DNA of 64,000 bases. Source: Polyangiaceae bacterium (GTDB lineage Bacteria > Myxococcota_A > Polyangia > Polyangiales > Polyangiaceae). Within the stretch, counting starts at the first letter, position 1; each line of letters starts with the position of its first letter. The notes beneath the pieces were generated by a model that was not told the DNA's origin, did not search any database, and saw only the letters and a list, made by a program, of their open reading frames with translations. The stretch lies in the NCBI GenBank assembly GCA_016712345.1, contig JADJRH010000011.1, positions 2,604,001 to 2,668,000 of the forward strand. The letters run 5' to 3'. Positions 46,150-55,301 of this stretch are shown here, in pieces. A program made the position numbers and the translations under genes.

Positions 46150-46206
46150 AGCTTGCATGCCGCGAGTGAACAAGAGAAGATGCGGCCATGAGTGGAGACG
46201 GCAGGA
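46150..46206. repeat. Composite dispersed repeat, tail fragment
   Basis: GCTTGCATGCCGCGAG and GAAGATGCGGCCATGAG, then GGAGACGGC, match the tail of the composite repeat at 57376-57690. The core segment is absent. It lies in the leader of the next gene. Confidence 0.6.
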
Positions 46207-46236
46207 CAACTTTCGCCATCCGCGGCTAACTACTCC

Positions 46237-46782
46237 ATGGGAGGTTTTTTGAATGCCTTGTCAGGGGAAGTTGGGAGGAAGAAAAAGCGTGCTCGCCGGA
46301 TCACGGCGCTGGGGTTGGCGCTGTTCGTCGTTTATGCAGCTATTGCCACACTCGGCGGCTGTGGGGGCACCACCTGGCCTACGCAGGGCAAGTTGCCCGA
46401 GGGGGTGGTGGATAGGCTTCACGAATGCGGAAAAAAAGGGCCCACACCCTTCACCAAAGTCAACTTTGATCTGACTTATACTCTGCACGTGGCCGAAGAC
46501 GATCGGGAGGCATGGGTAGATGAGGTGATGCTCATCCACTCCACGCTGAATATCCCCGAGGTAGAATCCTGCATGGCCGACGCACTCCGCGGAATGCGTA
46601 CGCCGTTGGAGGCTCTGGCCCGGATTATTCACGAGGACTCCGCGCGAGAGGGTCCGAATCCTCGCTGCAAAGGCCGTACCTCCGTACTCAGGCGCTCAGC
46701 GTACGATAGTACGCTTCGGCCTTCCGTGCGGGGGTGCGGCCTTTTCGCTGCGGATTGGGCCCTTCGCGCAATCGCCTCATGA
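46237..46782 (+). CDS. Membrane-anchored protein with 3' end replaced by a palindromic element
   Basis: About 181 residues from ATG 46237. RKKKRARRITALGLALFVV is a positively charged signal/anchor, then LGGCGG may be a lipobox. The middle (FDLTYTLHVAEDDREAWVDE, SSL-like HSTLNIPEVESCMADALRGM) resembles the C-terminal domain of myxobacterial AgmX/PglI proteins. From about residue 137 the frame runs through a 130-base imperfect palindrome, so the last 45 residues are probably not original. A fragment of the same gene follows the kinase at 63563. Confidence 0.55.
   Translation: MGGFLNALSGEVGRKKKRARRITALGLALFVVYAAIATLGGCGGTTWPTQGKLPEGVVDRLHECGKKGPTPFTKVNFDLTYTLHVAEDDREAWVDEVMLIHSTLNIPEVESCMADALRGMRTPLEALARIIHEDSAREGPNPRCKGRTSVLRRSAYDSTLRPSVRGCGLFAADWALRAIAS
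46643..46771. repeat. 130-base imperfect palindrome
   Basis: The left arm (GTCCGAATCC, CTGCAAAGGCCGTACC, CAGCGTACGATA) and the right arm read on the other strand (GGCCCAATCC, GCGAAAAGGCCGCACC, AGCGTACTATC) agree at most positions over about 60 bases around a centre near 46707. It encodes similar peptides on both strands (REGPNPRCKGRT and REGPNPQRKGRT). It interrupts the 3' end of the overlapping gene. Confidence 0.65.
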
Positions 46783-46852
46783 ATAATCCGGGCCGGCGCT
46801 GCGGCAACACAAGGAGTTTGACACGACCCCCGTCGCGCCGCATTCGAAGGCG

Positions 46853-47260
46853 TTGCTCGGTCAGACGCAAGCCATTCAACTGATGGAGTTGATGGTGCTG
46901 ATCGGGGTTGGGTATGCGCTTTATACCGTGTACGTTCACGTGATTGTGGATAAAGGGCGCAGCAAACCCAAACCGCCCACGGTGATCGATGCGCCGGCCG
47001 AACCGGTGGTCACGGCAATGCCCATGGCTACGGTCGCCCCGAGCGCGACGACGGCCCCCGTCGCTACCGCGGTTCCAACGGTTGCACCCATTGACACGAA
47101 GAAGCGATGCGTCGACATGTTTGTAGAGTGCCATGCCAAACCACCGCCGTGTACGCGTATGACAACGCACGGACATACTCTCTGTAGAATCTGTCAAATG
47201 GACTGTCAGGCGGCGAAGCCCTATTCCTACAAGGAATGTTACCAGTGCGGATTCCAATGA
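46853..47260 (+). CDS. Small bitopic membrane protein with Cys-rich end
   Basis: At most 135 residues; TTG 46853 opens the frame and ATG 46883 (MELMVLIGVGY) is an alternative. One transmembrane segment (VLIGVGYALYTVYVHVIV) is followed by a Pro/Thr/Ala/Val linker and a C-terminal part with nine cysteines (CRICQMDCQ, CYQCGFQ), which may bind a metal or form disulfides. It overlaps the next gene as ATGA, so the two are coupled. Confidence 0.58.
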   Translation: MLGQTQAIQLMELMVLIGVGYALYTVYVHVIVDKGRSKPKPPTVIDAPAEPVVTAMPMATVAPSATTAPVATAVPTVAPIDTKKRCVDMFVECHAKPPPCTRMTTHGHTLCRICQMDCQAAKPYSYKECYQCGFQ

Positions 47261-48312
47261 AAAAATTGTCTCTACCACCGCTTTTCACCTCCGCCACCCA
47301 CGTGACGTACGATCCCACCACGCCTGACCGCCTCCTCCAATTGGGTGCCACCAACGTCGTGCGGACCGGCCTGCCGTTGGTGCTTATACCCCCTCGCGGC
47401 AAAGCGAAAACGTCGGAAGTACGCCGAAAAGCCCTTTGGCATTCAGCTCCGTTCAAAAAGTGGGATGAGCTTTACTCGTTGGATGTTCGCTGGCAGATGC
47501 CTGTTGTTCTGTGGGTATCCACGAACATAGCGGAGAGGGTTGGCCTGTGGCGCACGTGCAGCTGGTTACGCCACCTTGGAATTGACGCCGACAACGTTTT
47601 CATTCTGGAGTTTGAACCAACCCCTTCGTCCAGTCTGCCGCAAGAGCCTTTGCCTCCGTTTGACTGCCGTTGGTCGGTACCTGACTATGACGATGAGGCT
47701 TTACTAACACGTTTTGCCGCGGCGCAGCCGTGGCCGCAATTGCGCTTTACAAAGGCAGTGCGCCTTTGGGAGCAATACGTGGATGCGAATCCGTCGCGCT
47801 TTGCAAAAAGCTGCACGCAGGGGGTAGAGCGCTTTGCCGAGTTACCGCAGGTGTGGACATTCATGTCGGCCTTTTTTCCAAGGCGAAATGCCGATGGGAA
47901 ACTGCGTTTGTCCCGTTTTGATGAAATGCTTCTCCGCTTGTTATCTGACCAACCGTCAACGCCGCTGCAAGTGTACGCTCACGATTCTAACTTGGGGGTG
48001 GAACTGCGGCATTGGCTTTCAGTCACAGGAGACTTGTTTTTGGACTGGCGACTTACCCAATGGGACCGGCATCGCGGCGCTTTCGTAAAGCGCGCACCCG
48101 GCCCAAACCCGCAATTACCATTACAGAAGTGGACCTATCTCTTGACCGATGCGGGCCGGGAACTCTGCAACGCGGGCCTTGGAAACCTGACTGACGCGCC
48201 GCCTTTGACCATTGGCGGAACAGATGCGTACACATTGCACTCGCCTTGGGTTCTTTTGGACAGTGGTCGACCTCGCTCACCGGCGCCACCCGCACTGAAA
48301 ACGCGCCCCTGA
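47257..48312 (+). CDS. DUF1835-like hypothetical protein
   Basis: A 351-residue cytoplasmic protein from ATG 47257, overlapping the stop of the preceding membrane-protein gene (ATGA). LWVSTNIAERVGLWRTCSWL, HLGIDADNVFILEFEP and FTKAVRLWEQYVDANPSRF resemble DUF1835 proteins, a weak assignment made from memory. A broken fragment of a near-identical gene lies at 44915-45083. No catalytic motif is clear. Confidence 0.6.
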   Translation: MKKLSLPPLFTSATHVTYDPTTPDRLLQLGATNVVRTGLPLVLIPPRGKAKTSEVRRKALWHSAPFKKWDELYSLDVRWQMPVVLWVSTNIAERVGLWRTCSWLRHLGIDADNVFILEFEPTPSSSLPQEPLPPFDCRWSVPDYDDEALLTRFAAAQPWPQLRFTKAVRLWEQYVDANPSRFAKSCTQGVERFAELPQVWTFMSAFFPRRNADGKLRLSRFDEMLLRLLSDQPSTPLQVYAHDSNLGVELRHWLSVTGDLFLDWRLTQWDRHRGAFVKRAPGPNPQLPLQKWTYLLTDAGRELCNAGLGNLTDAPPLTIGGTDAYTLHSPWVLLDSGRPRSPAPPALKTRP

Positions 48313-48386
48313 ATTTGCATTTGGGCCCGAGAGCGAGGCTGACAATTGCGCAAAGGGTCATCCCCAGGCTGGACTTTAGGACGATC

Positions 48387-49028
48387 ATGTCTGAAACGCT
48401 TTTCGACGCCATTCGGGCGGGCGACACGGTTCGCCTCGCTGAACTTCTCGGCGCGGATCCCAACGCACACGCAGAGGCGCCAGACGGTTTCACTCCCCTG
48501 CAAACCGCGATCAGCGAACTGGACGACGCCCGAAACGTGGATGCGATTGTGCTTTTGCTGCGGCACGGCGCCCAAGTCAACAACTGGGATAGGCACCGCG
48601 AATCGACGCCGCTGTTGATGGCCGTCTTTCGCAATCAAGGCGAGGCTGTGCGCATGCTCCTGGCTGCCGGTGCCGATCCGAACGTCCGCGGTGATGAGGG
48701 TTATTCTCCTCTTCGTTTCTGCGCGCAGGAGGGTTTCGTGGAGATGGCTCGGCTCCTGCTCCTTTGCGGGGCGACCAAGACCATCAACGAATGGGGCGGG
48801 GAGCGCGCCATGACGGCGCTCGGCCTCGCGGCGCGCGGGCTCCACGTTGAGATGGTGAAGCTGCTGCTCGCGTTCGGGGCCGATCCGCACGCGCGGGACG
48901 TTGACCGGTTCACCGCGCTCGATTGCCTGCGGCTCGTGGATGCAGCCGAGGCGGCGGCGCAGGACCGTCTTGAACAGATTCGGCGGTTGCTCGGCGCGGC
49001 GGCGCGGGAAGATTCAGCAGATGGGTAG
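48387..49028 (+). CDS. Ankyrin-repeat protein
   Basis: A 213-residue protein made of about five ankyrin repeats: LFDAIRAGDTVRLAELLGAD, DGFTPLQTAISEL, STPLLMAVFRNQGEAVRMLL, GYSPLRFCAQEGFVEMARLL and TALGLAARGLHVEMVKLLLA. It has no signal peptide, so it is a cytoplasmic interaction protein. Its TAG stop lies inside the ATGGGTAGATGAGG word that begins the sigma fragment, so its 3' end is a repeat junction. Confidence 0.85.
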   Translation: MSETLFDAIRAGDTVRLAELLGADPNAHAEAPDGFTPLQTAISELDDARNVDAIVLLLRHGAQVNNWDRHRESTPLLMAVFRNQGEAVRMLLAAGADPNVRGDEGYSPLRFCAQEGFVEMARLLLLCGATKTINEWGGERAMTALGLAARGLHVEMVKLLLAFGADPHARDVDRFTALDCLRLVDAAEAAAQDRLEQIRRLLGAAAREDSADG

Positions 49029-49091
49029 ATGAGGCCAACGCTTGGCCAGGTTAGATGAATTTGTCGAAGCGCTGCGAGATCGCGTCGCGGG
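49023..49091 (-). pseudogene. Sigma-factor 3' fragment
   Basis: These bases match 43732-43800, the last 13 codons of the sigma gene and its downstream flank (GGTTAGATGAATTTGTCG, GCGCTGCGAGATCGCGTC). The rest of the gene is missing. It marks a duplication breakpoint between the ankyrin gene and the broken Rpn-like gene. Confidence 0.8.
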
Positions 49092-49137
49092 AGCCGGAGG
49101 CCACGGACCCGGCCATCAGGAGCCGGCGAAGTGGTGC

Positions 49138-50316
49138 CTATGATTCTGTCAGGACTTCGTCGATCCCGGCGGCTGTAAGGGCCCGGTCGAGCCATGTTTC
49201 GAGCATGGCAGTGGTGGTGCAGGTGAGGATTTTCTCGCGCGCCTCGGGCGGGACCGCGATGCCGCGCCTTTCAAGGATTCGCAACAGAGCGGTCGCCTCT
49301 CCGACAGCCTTTCCTCGCGCTTCGCCTCGTGCCTCGCCGAGCGCTTGTCCAGCCTCCCGGCCTCGCGCTTCACCTCGTGCTTCACCCTGCTTGTAGAACC
49401 AGTTCTGCATCACCGTTTCCTCGCGCAATAAAGGTAGAATGACTTCTCTCAAATTTCTACTTCTTTTATCGATCTCAGCCATGACCACCATGGCCACAAG
49501 CAACTCCTCCAATTCTCGCCCGTTGGCTCGCGCTCGCAGCGCGTCCACAGCCAATTTCATGTTGTTTGCATTAGCGTCGATTGCGAGCGGTGTGAATATC
49601 AGCCAAAACGCGCTCTTCCGCGCGCATAACTCCGCCACTGTTTTTTGGTAGACCGCGTCGATTCGGAATACGACTCCTGAGAATGGCTCGCCCCGCGGAG
49701 AGGTGCGATACGATCCTCGGCTTGGCCAGGGTTTCTCGCGACCGGAGAGCAAGACAACGGTGGTTCGGATGGGAGGTCGCAAGTGCGCCGCGCTTGTATT
49801 GTCCATCATATTCATCGCGACTAGCACGTGATATTCGAACATCCTCTCTCGGTGGCTGGTGTTTTTCTACTGCGCGCCCCGCTGACGCGTCCTCGCTGCG
49901 CTTCCGGTGCTCAAATACGCAGCGTATGTTCCGCTCCGGTGACCTTCGCACCGCTTCGCGCTGCTCGGTGTGCTTCGCGCTTCGCGCTCTCGCAACTCGC
50001 TCGGACGCGTGATCGGGGCTGCTCGTCACGAAAAACACCAGCCACCTGGGACATTGGCCTCCCATTCCAATTGCCACTCCACGTGTTCAAGCCGCCGCTC
50101 CTCCCCGGCCTGAACATCAAGCACGCGATCAAGCCTGCGTTGGCGCGACGTAACTTGCGTGTCCAGCCACGTGGCAGCCGTAACCTTCCACCTATCGGGC
50201 AATAGAGCCTTTGCAAACGACATGGGAAACTGACGCGAAACATGACGAAGCGTCAGATCGACATCTTCGCCAAAGTCGGGCAACTCAGATGAACTCAAGA
50301 TGCCTCCTTTCAACAC
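49138..50316 (-). pseudogene. Second Rpn-like gene, split by an inserted element
   Basis: Nearly identical to the intact gene at 45084-46034, including its upstream flank with AAAGGAGG. The N-terminal part (ending WQLEWEANVP) and the C-terminal part (starting MFEYHVLVAM) are separated by a 196-base insertion at 49851-50046. The product would be truncated after about 95 residues. The two copies show recent duplication of at least 1 kb. Confidence 0.88.
49851..50046. mobile_element. 196-bp MITE-like insertion with perfect 17-bp terminal inverted repeats
   Basis: GGTGGCTGGTGTTTTTC (49851-49867) is repeated exactly in inverse at 50030-50046. The uninterrupted copy of the host gene (around 45782) shows the precise empty site. 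The interior holds a second imperfect inverted repeat shared with the element at 44584-44718. There is no open frame, so it is non-autonomous. A target duplication is not clear. Confidence 0.82.
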
Positions 50317-51122
50317 TTATCTGTTCAAATCGGGGCCGAGTTATTTGAAAAAGCGACTTCGCCCTAAAAAAATCGCCATGGCAAAGAAGCGCCGCGTTTG
50401 ATGCGCTGTACACCTTCGAACCCGCCGCTCGATTCGCGCGCTTCGAAGCCCGCTGAATGGTCGATTCAGGAAGGTGATGGGTAGATCGAAATGGCGCTCC
50501 ACCTGGTTGTCAGGTGCTCGATCGGGGCTGCGCGCCAAGGGACGCACCTCGCCCAATCTGACCACGCCCGAAGGTGCCGGCGTTTCGACCGGTGACGACG
50601 AACCCCGCCGCCACGAGGTGGGGTTCAACCCGGGCGCGCCGAAGCGGCCCAAGTGCAAATTCAGGGGCGCGACCCCGCGGGCGTCTGTGTGGGGCTCCTG
50701 CGATCGAGCAGCCGAACTTTGGGTTGCATGCCGCGAACAGGCCGGCGAAGATGCGGCCTTGGTTCTCGATCTGCCTTCGTGAACTCCAAGGCTGGTGCGG
50801 CGCTCGAACGGCAGGCATTGTCGGCGTCGTTTTTTTGGGGCCGCGCGCAATCGGCAGCACTGCCGAAAGGCCGCGGGCGTTCCGGCGCTCAGCCGCCCCG
50901 CCATAAGGGTTGCGTTTGATTTCACGCGCGCGCGCTCATCGTTACGAAGCGCAGGTTTGATGAACGGGGGTTGCATGCAAAGCGTAACCGCCAGATATTG
51001 GAACGTTGGTAAGCGCGGAGTCGATGGGAATGGAGATGGTTGGGGAAATACCGTCTATTGCGCGTTGGACCGAAAAAAGCTCATTGCGACCTCATAAAAG
51101 CGCATCACACGGAGGATCTGAC
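50317..51122. other. Gene-free region between the Rpn pseudogene and the S74 gene
   Basis: No gene is supported. 50317-50394 is duplicated from the flank of the other Rpn copy (46053-46130). 50580-50760 is a composite repeat. 50760-51122 is the leader of the S74 gene and ends in GGAGG, seven bases before its ATG. Confidence 0.5.
50580..50760. repeat. Composite dispersed repeat, copy 2
   Basis: Core in the inverted state (GTTTCGACCGGTGACGACG, AACCCCGCCGCC, AAGTGCAAATTCAGGGGCGC) compared with copies 1 and 4, followed by a shortened tail (GGTTGCATGCCGCGAACAGG, CGGCGAAGATGCGG) in the usual direction. It is shorter than the other copies. Confidence 0.72.
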
Positions 51123-53072
51123 ATGAAACGAGCACTCCTGCTTCTGTTCGCGGTACTACCGATTGCTTGTGTCGTCAAAACGGAGCCTGTGGCTGGAGAG
51201 CAAGGGCCCGCCGGTCAAGACGGTGCAACCGGCGAAGATGGTATGAACGGAGCCGTAGGCGATCCTGGAAACGACGGTGACGATGGCGCACCGGGTGTAT
51301 CGCCATTCACGTACGTCGATACGGCCGCCATGACCGATATCTATTACTCCGGCGGAAACGTCGGCATTGGAACCAATGAACCCGGCCAACTACTTCAAGT
51401 AGATGGTAACGCTCAGTTCGGGGCAACTGTCACGCTGAACGATGAGGACGTAGCGGGCAATACCCGCCTAAGCCGCATTTCATCAAGTGGCGGCTACTCC
51501 GACGCATACAATGGGCTGTGGTTGGCATCAAACGAGAACGCTGATGGAACCCAAAGCAACGTCGTGCTGCCTAGCTGGGCGCTCGACATTGGTGGGTATG
51601 ACAAGATTGCATATCCTGGATCCTTTGACACATTCAACATTCTTCACCGGCCTGCGAGTACGCCCGGTGCGCCCGACACGTCCTTCACCCGTTTTGTCAC
51701 GGTGAATGCCTCAGGTGACGTCGGCATCGGCACGAGCAACCCTGGAGCCCGCTTGGATGTTCAATCCTCCCCCACGGGCGGCGTGGGTAATGACGCTCAG
51801 ATTCGCGCCATCAGCAATCACCCCACGGCAACATCTTACGGCGGCCTTGTCGTGGCGGGAAAACAGCCAGGCCCCGCGGTGTACCTTACAGTGGGCGACA
51901 CGAACTGGCCCAATACATACTATGCGCACGCGGGCGAGGCTGTTCTTGCAGCAGATGTTGGCAGCGGATTGGCCATTAATACGAACGGAACAGAAAACAA
52001 CGGCATGACGATTGATGTCAACGGTATTGTCGGTATTGGGACGCCGACGCCGGCGCAGAATGCGCGACTTCACGTCGTTGGCCGTATACGCGCTGACCCA
52101 GTCAGCGTCGACGCACCTGCAATTGACGCTGAGCACCACAGCGGCAATTTCGCTTTGGTCCGCCTTTACGAGCGAGCGAGTGGCGCCGGCGCAGTCATTA
52201 TTCGCGATAACACGGCCACTGATCAGGTAAGTATCGAGGCGGCTGGCTCAAGCTACTTCACCGGGGGCAACGTGGGCATAGGCACCAAAACCCCGATGAC
52301 GACCCTGGACGTGAACGGCACCCTGAGAATTTCTCCCGGCATCATCGCCACGCCAGATGGTCAGAACGTTGCGCTCAACATTAAGGATGGGGCCAACTTC
52401 GCATACGGCCAATTTAGCGTGTGCAAGCAAGGCGATTGCGGTCCAGCCGCACCTGGCGCAACGCATTTTTATGTTGACGGAGTCTCCGGGAACGTCGGCA
52501 TCGGGACGACCAATCCCGCGTACCCACTCGCACTAGGCAGTGGAGCGCATGTTACGGCGGGCGGCGTCTGGACGAATTCTTCGTCGCGTGACTACAAAGA
52601 AGACATTCACGATCTGACTGCACCCGAGGCGATTGCGGCTTTCGACGCACTACGTCCTAAGCATTTTCGCTACAAATTGGAGCCCCATGAGAAGCACGTC
52701 GGTTTCATTGCGGAAGAAATTCCTGACCTTCTCGCGACGCAAGATCGACGAAGTATCAGCCCTATGGACGTCCTTGCGGTGGTGACCCGCGTTGCGCAGG
52801 TGGATCGAGAACGAATCAAAACTCTTGAGATTAATAACGCCGGGCTTCGGTCTGAAAACAGGGCACTTGCTGACCGCGTCGATGCCATCGAAATGCGACT
52901 TGGGGCGCTTGCCTCACGTGACGAGTCAGAAGACGCGAAACTCGGTATCAATGCTCGGTGGGTATTCGTTTTCTTCTTGTTGGGCACCGGGCTGGGTAGC
53001 GGACTGTCTTGGCTTCGTATTCGAGCAAAGTACCGCCCAGGCGCAAGTGAGAGGGACTCGGTCAAACAATGA
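51123..53072 (+). CDS. Tail-fibre-like lipoprotein with collagen-type repeats and S74 chaperone domain
   Basis: 649 residues from ATG 51123, with GGAGG upstream. After a lipoprotein signal (LPIAC) come about ten Gly-X-Y triplets (GEQGPAGQDGATGEDG). The long middle has at least five GNVGIGTxxP-type repeats, typical of trimeric phage tail fibres. The C-terminus holds an intramolecular chaperone of the S74 type: SSSRDYKEDI gives the Ser/Lys dyad and HVGFIAEEIPDL the conserved core, followed by a coiled coil and a membrane segment (FVFFLLGTGLGSGL). It probably trimerises at the cell surface and cleaves itself. An attC-like tail starts at its stop. Confidence 0.88.
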   Translation: MKRALLLLFAVLPIACVVKTEPVAGEQGPAGQDGATGEDGMNGAVGDPGNDGDDGAPGVSPFTYVDTAAMTDIYYSGGNVGIGTNEPGQLLQVDGNAQFGATVTLNDEDVAGNTRLSRISSSGGYSDAYNGLWLASNENADGTQSNVVLPSWALDIGGYDKIAYPGSFDTFNILHRPASTPGAPDTSFTRFVTVNASGDVGIGTSNPGARLDVQSSPTGGVGNDAQIRAISNHPTATSYGGLVVAGKQPGPAVYLTVGDTNWPNTYYAHAGEAVLAADVGSGLAINTNGTENNGMTIDVNGIVGIGTPTPAQNARLHVVGRIRADPVSVDAPAIDAEHHSGNFALVRLYERASGAGAVIIRDNTATDQVSIEAAGSSYFTGGNVGIGTKTPMTTLDVNGTLRISPGIIATPDGQNVALNIKDGANFAYGQFSVCKQGDCGPAAPGATHFYVDGVSGNVGIGTTNPAYPLALGSGAHVTAGGVWTNSSSRDYKEDIHDLTAPEAIAAFDALRPKHFRYKLEPHEKHVGFIAEEIPDLLATQDRRSISPMDVLAVVTRVAQVDRERIKTLEINNAGLRSENRALADRVDAIEMRLGALASRDESEDAKLGINARWVFVFFLLGTGLGSGLSWLRIRAKYRPGASERDSVKQ

Positions 53073-53150
53073 GCATTTCATCGCCGACGCTGCCACTCAT
53101 TCCCATCGTCCCCATCACGATTCAGGTGGGCGTGAACGGGCGAGTTTATA
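53061..53150. repeat. attC-like tail B after the S74 gene
   Basis: AATGAGCATTTCATCGCCGA, followed by a spacer and GGGCGTGAACGGG, matches tail A at 42153-42243 and tail C at 59084-59174. AAAC (53064-53067) faces GTTT (53144-53147). The TGA stop of the gene lies within the conserved AATGAGCA. The stem has one mismatch compared with tail A. Confidence 0.55.
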
Positions 53151-53292
53151 AGTCCGTAACATGGGCGGACAAAGGCGCGCCGGATGGGCGCCCCCAACGC
53201 AAGCCGTTCGCCGGGCGGCGCCACACATAGCCGTATTCGCACCACATTCAATCTGGCGCGCATGTTGCGGACAATGGGGCCGGAGGTGGCCC

Positions 53293-54534
53293 ATGACACA
53301 CCGCATTTCCTCTCTCCCTCTTCGGAAGGATCGGCGTTTGGAGCGCCGGGGCGAGCAGGCGGAAGGTCGGGGGCTCCGGCGGCTCCGCCCGCCGCATGGC
53401 TGGCCGTCACTGTTGTGCGTGCCCCTGTTGCTGGTGGCGGTCGGGAATGGCTGCGACGACAACGGCGGTCCGGGGGGCAGTGGCGGAACCGGGGGAGGCT
53501 CGACCGGCGGCACGACCATCGTTTCGTGCAATCCGGCCCAGTGTCCCGAGCCGTCCAGTGAGTGCAAGGTGGCAGCTTGCTCTGCGCAGGGCGCGTGCAT
53601 CGAGAAAGACGCGCCGGACGGGCAGCCAGCCTCGGCTCAGGTCGAGGGTGATTGCAAACAGAATGTCTGCCAAAAAGGGCAACCGGCGGCGGTGAACGAC
53701 GGCAAAGATGTTGAAAACGATGGCCAAGACTGCACCACGGACAGCTGTGAGGCAGGGCTGCCCAAGCACGAGCCAACCCTGGAGGGGAAGTGCGAGCAAG
53801 CCGGCGGCAAGGTCTGCGACGCCTTTGGCTCCGGCACCTGCGTTGGGTGCAACGTGGATCTCGACTGCGAAGGCGATCCAGAAGGCAAAACGTTCTGCGA
53901 CGATGCCCAGGTGTGTGTGGTTCCTGATTGCCTGGACGCCGAGCACAACGGAGCTGAAACAGATGTCGACTGTGGCGGGCCTGACTGCGCGCCGTGCCTT
54001 GAAGGCTCGATGTGCGAGGTGGACGCAGACTGCCTGTCCACGGTTTGCTCAGAAGGAACTTGCCACAAAAACCCGCTCGGTGCGGCCTGCGGCGACGCGT
54101 CTGAGTGTGAAAGCGCGAACTGCGTCGACGCGGTGTGCTGCGATACGCCATGCAGTGGAATCTGCGAGTCGTGCTCCGGTTCGAAGAATGGAGCGGGAGT
54201 AGATGGTCAGTGCGGCTGGGTGATCAACGGCCTCGATCCCGACAACGATTGTCCGCAGGATCCTCCGTCCACCTGCCAGTTCACTGGCCAGTGTTTCGCG
54301 GGCGCGTGCGCCATGTACCCGCCTACCACCAAGTGCGGGTTCGCCGTGTGCATTGGCCCCAGCACCATCGATCCCGACGATTTCTGCACCGGCGACGGCA
54401 CCTGCTTGCCGGGGCCCATGTTCGATTGCTGGCCGTACGCTTGCACCAACGGTTACTGCCCGTGGTCCTGCATCGCGGACGCGGAATGCCTACCTGGATT
54501 CCATTGCTCGAAGCTGCAATGTGTACCCCAGTGA
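53293..54534 (+). CDS. Cysteine-rich surface lipoprotein
   Basis: A 413-residue protein from ATG 53293, with GGAGG seven bases upstream. After an Arg-rich leader and hydrophobic segment comes the lipobox GNGCDDN, a Gly/Ser/Thr linker, and over 40 cysteines in motifs like DVDCGGPDCAPC, ADCLSTVCSEGTCHK and CESANCVDAVCCDTPC, which recur in Myxococcota surface proteins. They imply many disulfides. The function is unknown, probably cell-surface display or adhesion. Confidence 0.78.
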   Translation: MTHRISSLPLRKDRRLERRGEQAEGRGLRRLRPPHGWPSLLCVPLLLVAVGNGCDDNGGPGGSGGTGGGSTGGTTIVSCNPAQCPEPSSECKVAACSAQGACIEKDAPDGQPASAQVEGDCKQNVCQKGQPAAVNDGKDVENDGQDCTTDSCEAGLPKHEPTLEGKCEQAGGKVCDAFGSGTCVGCNVDLDCEGDPEGKTFCDDAQVCVVPDCLDAEHNGAETDVDCGGPDCAPCLEGSMCEVDADCLSTVCSEGTCHKNPLGAACGDASECESANCVDAVCCDTPCSGICESCSGSKNGAGVDGQCGWVINGLDPDNDCPQDPPSTCQFTGQCFAGACAMYPPTTKCGFAVCIGPSTIDPDDFCTGDGTCLPGPMFDCWPYACTNGYCPWSCIADAECLPGFHCSKLQCVPQ

Positions 54535-54656
54535 TCAAACTCCCACGCTCGCGACACGGGGCGTGACGCGAACGCCGACGCGGCCGTCTGCCGGGGAGCA
54601 AAGCCGGCTCCAGCGCAGAAGCCGCGTCGGCAGCGCCCGCATCCGCGGCAGGCCCC

Positions 54657-55301
54657 TCACTTGAGGGCGCAATTCTCGAGGATCTGAAGGGCCTGCTCAC
54701 ATCCCACCGGCGCGGGTACCCCGTCCACGCACTGCATCGACTTGGCCTCACAGATGAGAAGTCCGTTGATCTCCCCTGCACAGTCTTCTTGGGGCGATGC
54801 GGTGTGGCAGTTGTCGAGGCAGAGCTGTTCGCCCTGACCGCAGCCGGCTTCTTCAATGGCGCGGCACCACATCTTGCAAGGGAGATTCACCCGGCAGAGG
54901 TCGGCAGCCGCAAGTTCGTCCGGGCATACCACGAGGCCATCCGGCGCCACCGGCGCCCCATCACAGACATATTCAACACCGGCTGCGCACACATAATATC
55001 CCGTTAGCTCGGCTTCGCAGAACCCGTCGAGCCAGGCTTGTTGTTCCTGGCATTCGAACTCACACGAACCGGGCGCCCAGCCCGGGCACGCCGCCGCCGT
55101 CTTGGCCGCACACAGGGCCTTGCACGCAGAGAGCAGATCGGCGGGCACCTCGGTACTGGTGGAGTCCGTCACGGTGGTACTCGACCCGTCGGTTGTTGTA
55201 CTGGACTCGGTTTCCGGTGGGTTGTCGGAGCAGGCGAGCGCCGGGAGCAGCGGGGGCAGACATACAAGAACCCCAAGACAGAATGCGGCGATCTTTTTCA
55301 C
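54657..55301 (-). CDS. Cysteine-rich lipoprotein
   Basis: A 214-residue protein from GTG 55301, with GGAGG upstream. The signal ends in LPALACSD; a Ser/Thr linker follows, then a region with about 20 cysteines in pairs (CKALCAAKTAAACPGW, CKMWCRAIEEAGCGQ, CLDNCHTASPQEDC). It converges on the plus-strand Cys-rich lipoprotein gene. No family is recognised beyond the myxobacterial Cys-rich style. Confidence 0.75.
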   Translation of the reverse strand: MKKIAAFCLGVLVCLPPLLPALACSDNPPETESSTTTDGSSTTVTDSTSTEVPADLLSACKALCAAKTAAACPGWAPGSCEFECQEQQAWLDGFCEAELTGYYVCAAGVEYVCDGAPVAPDGLVVCPDELAAADLCRVNLPCKMWCRAIEEAGCGQGEQLCLDNCHTASPQEDCAGEINGLLICEAKSMQCVDGVPAPVGCEQALQILENCALK

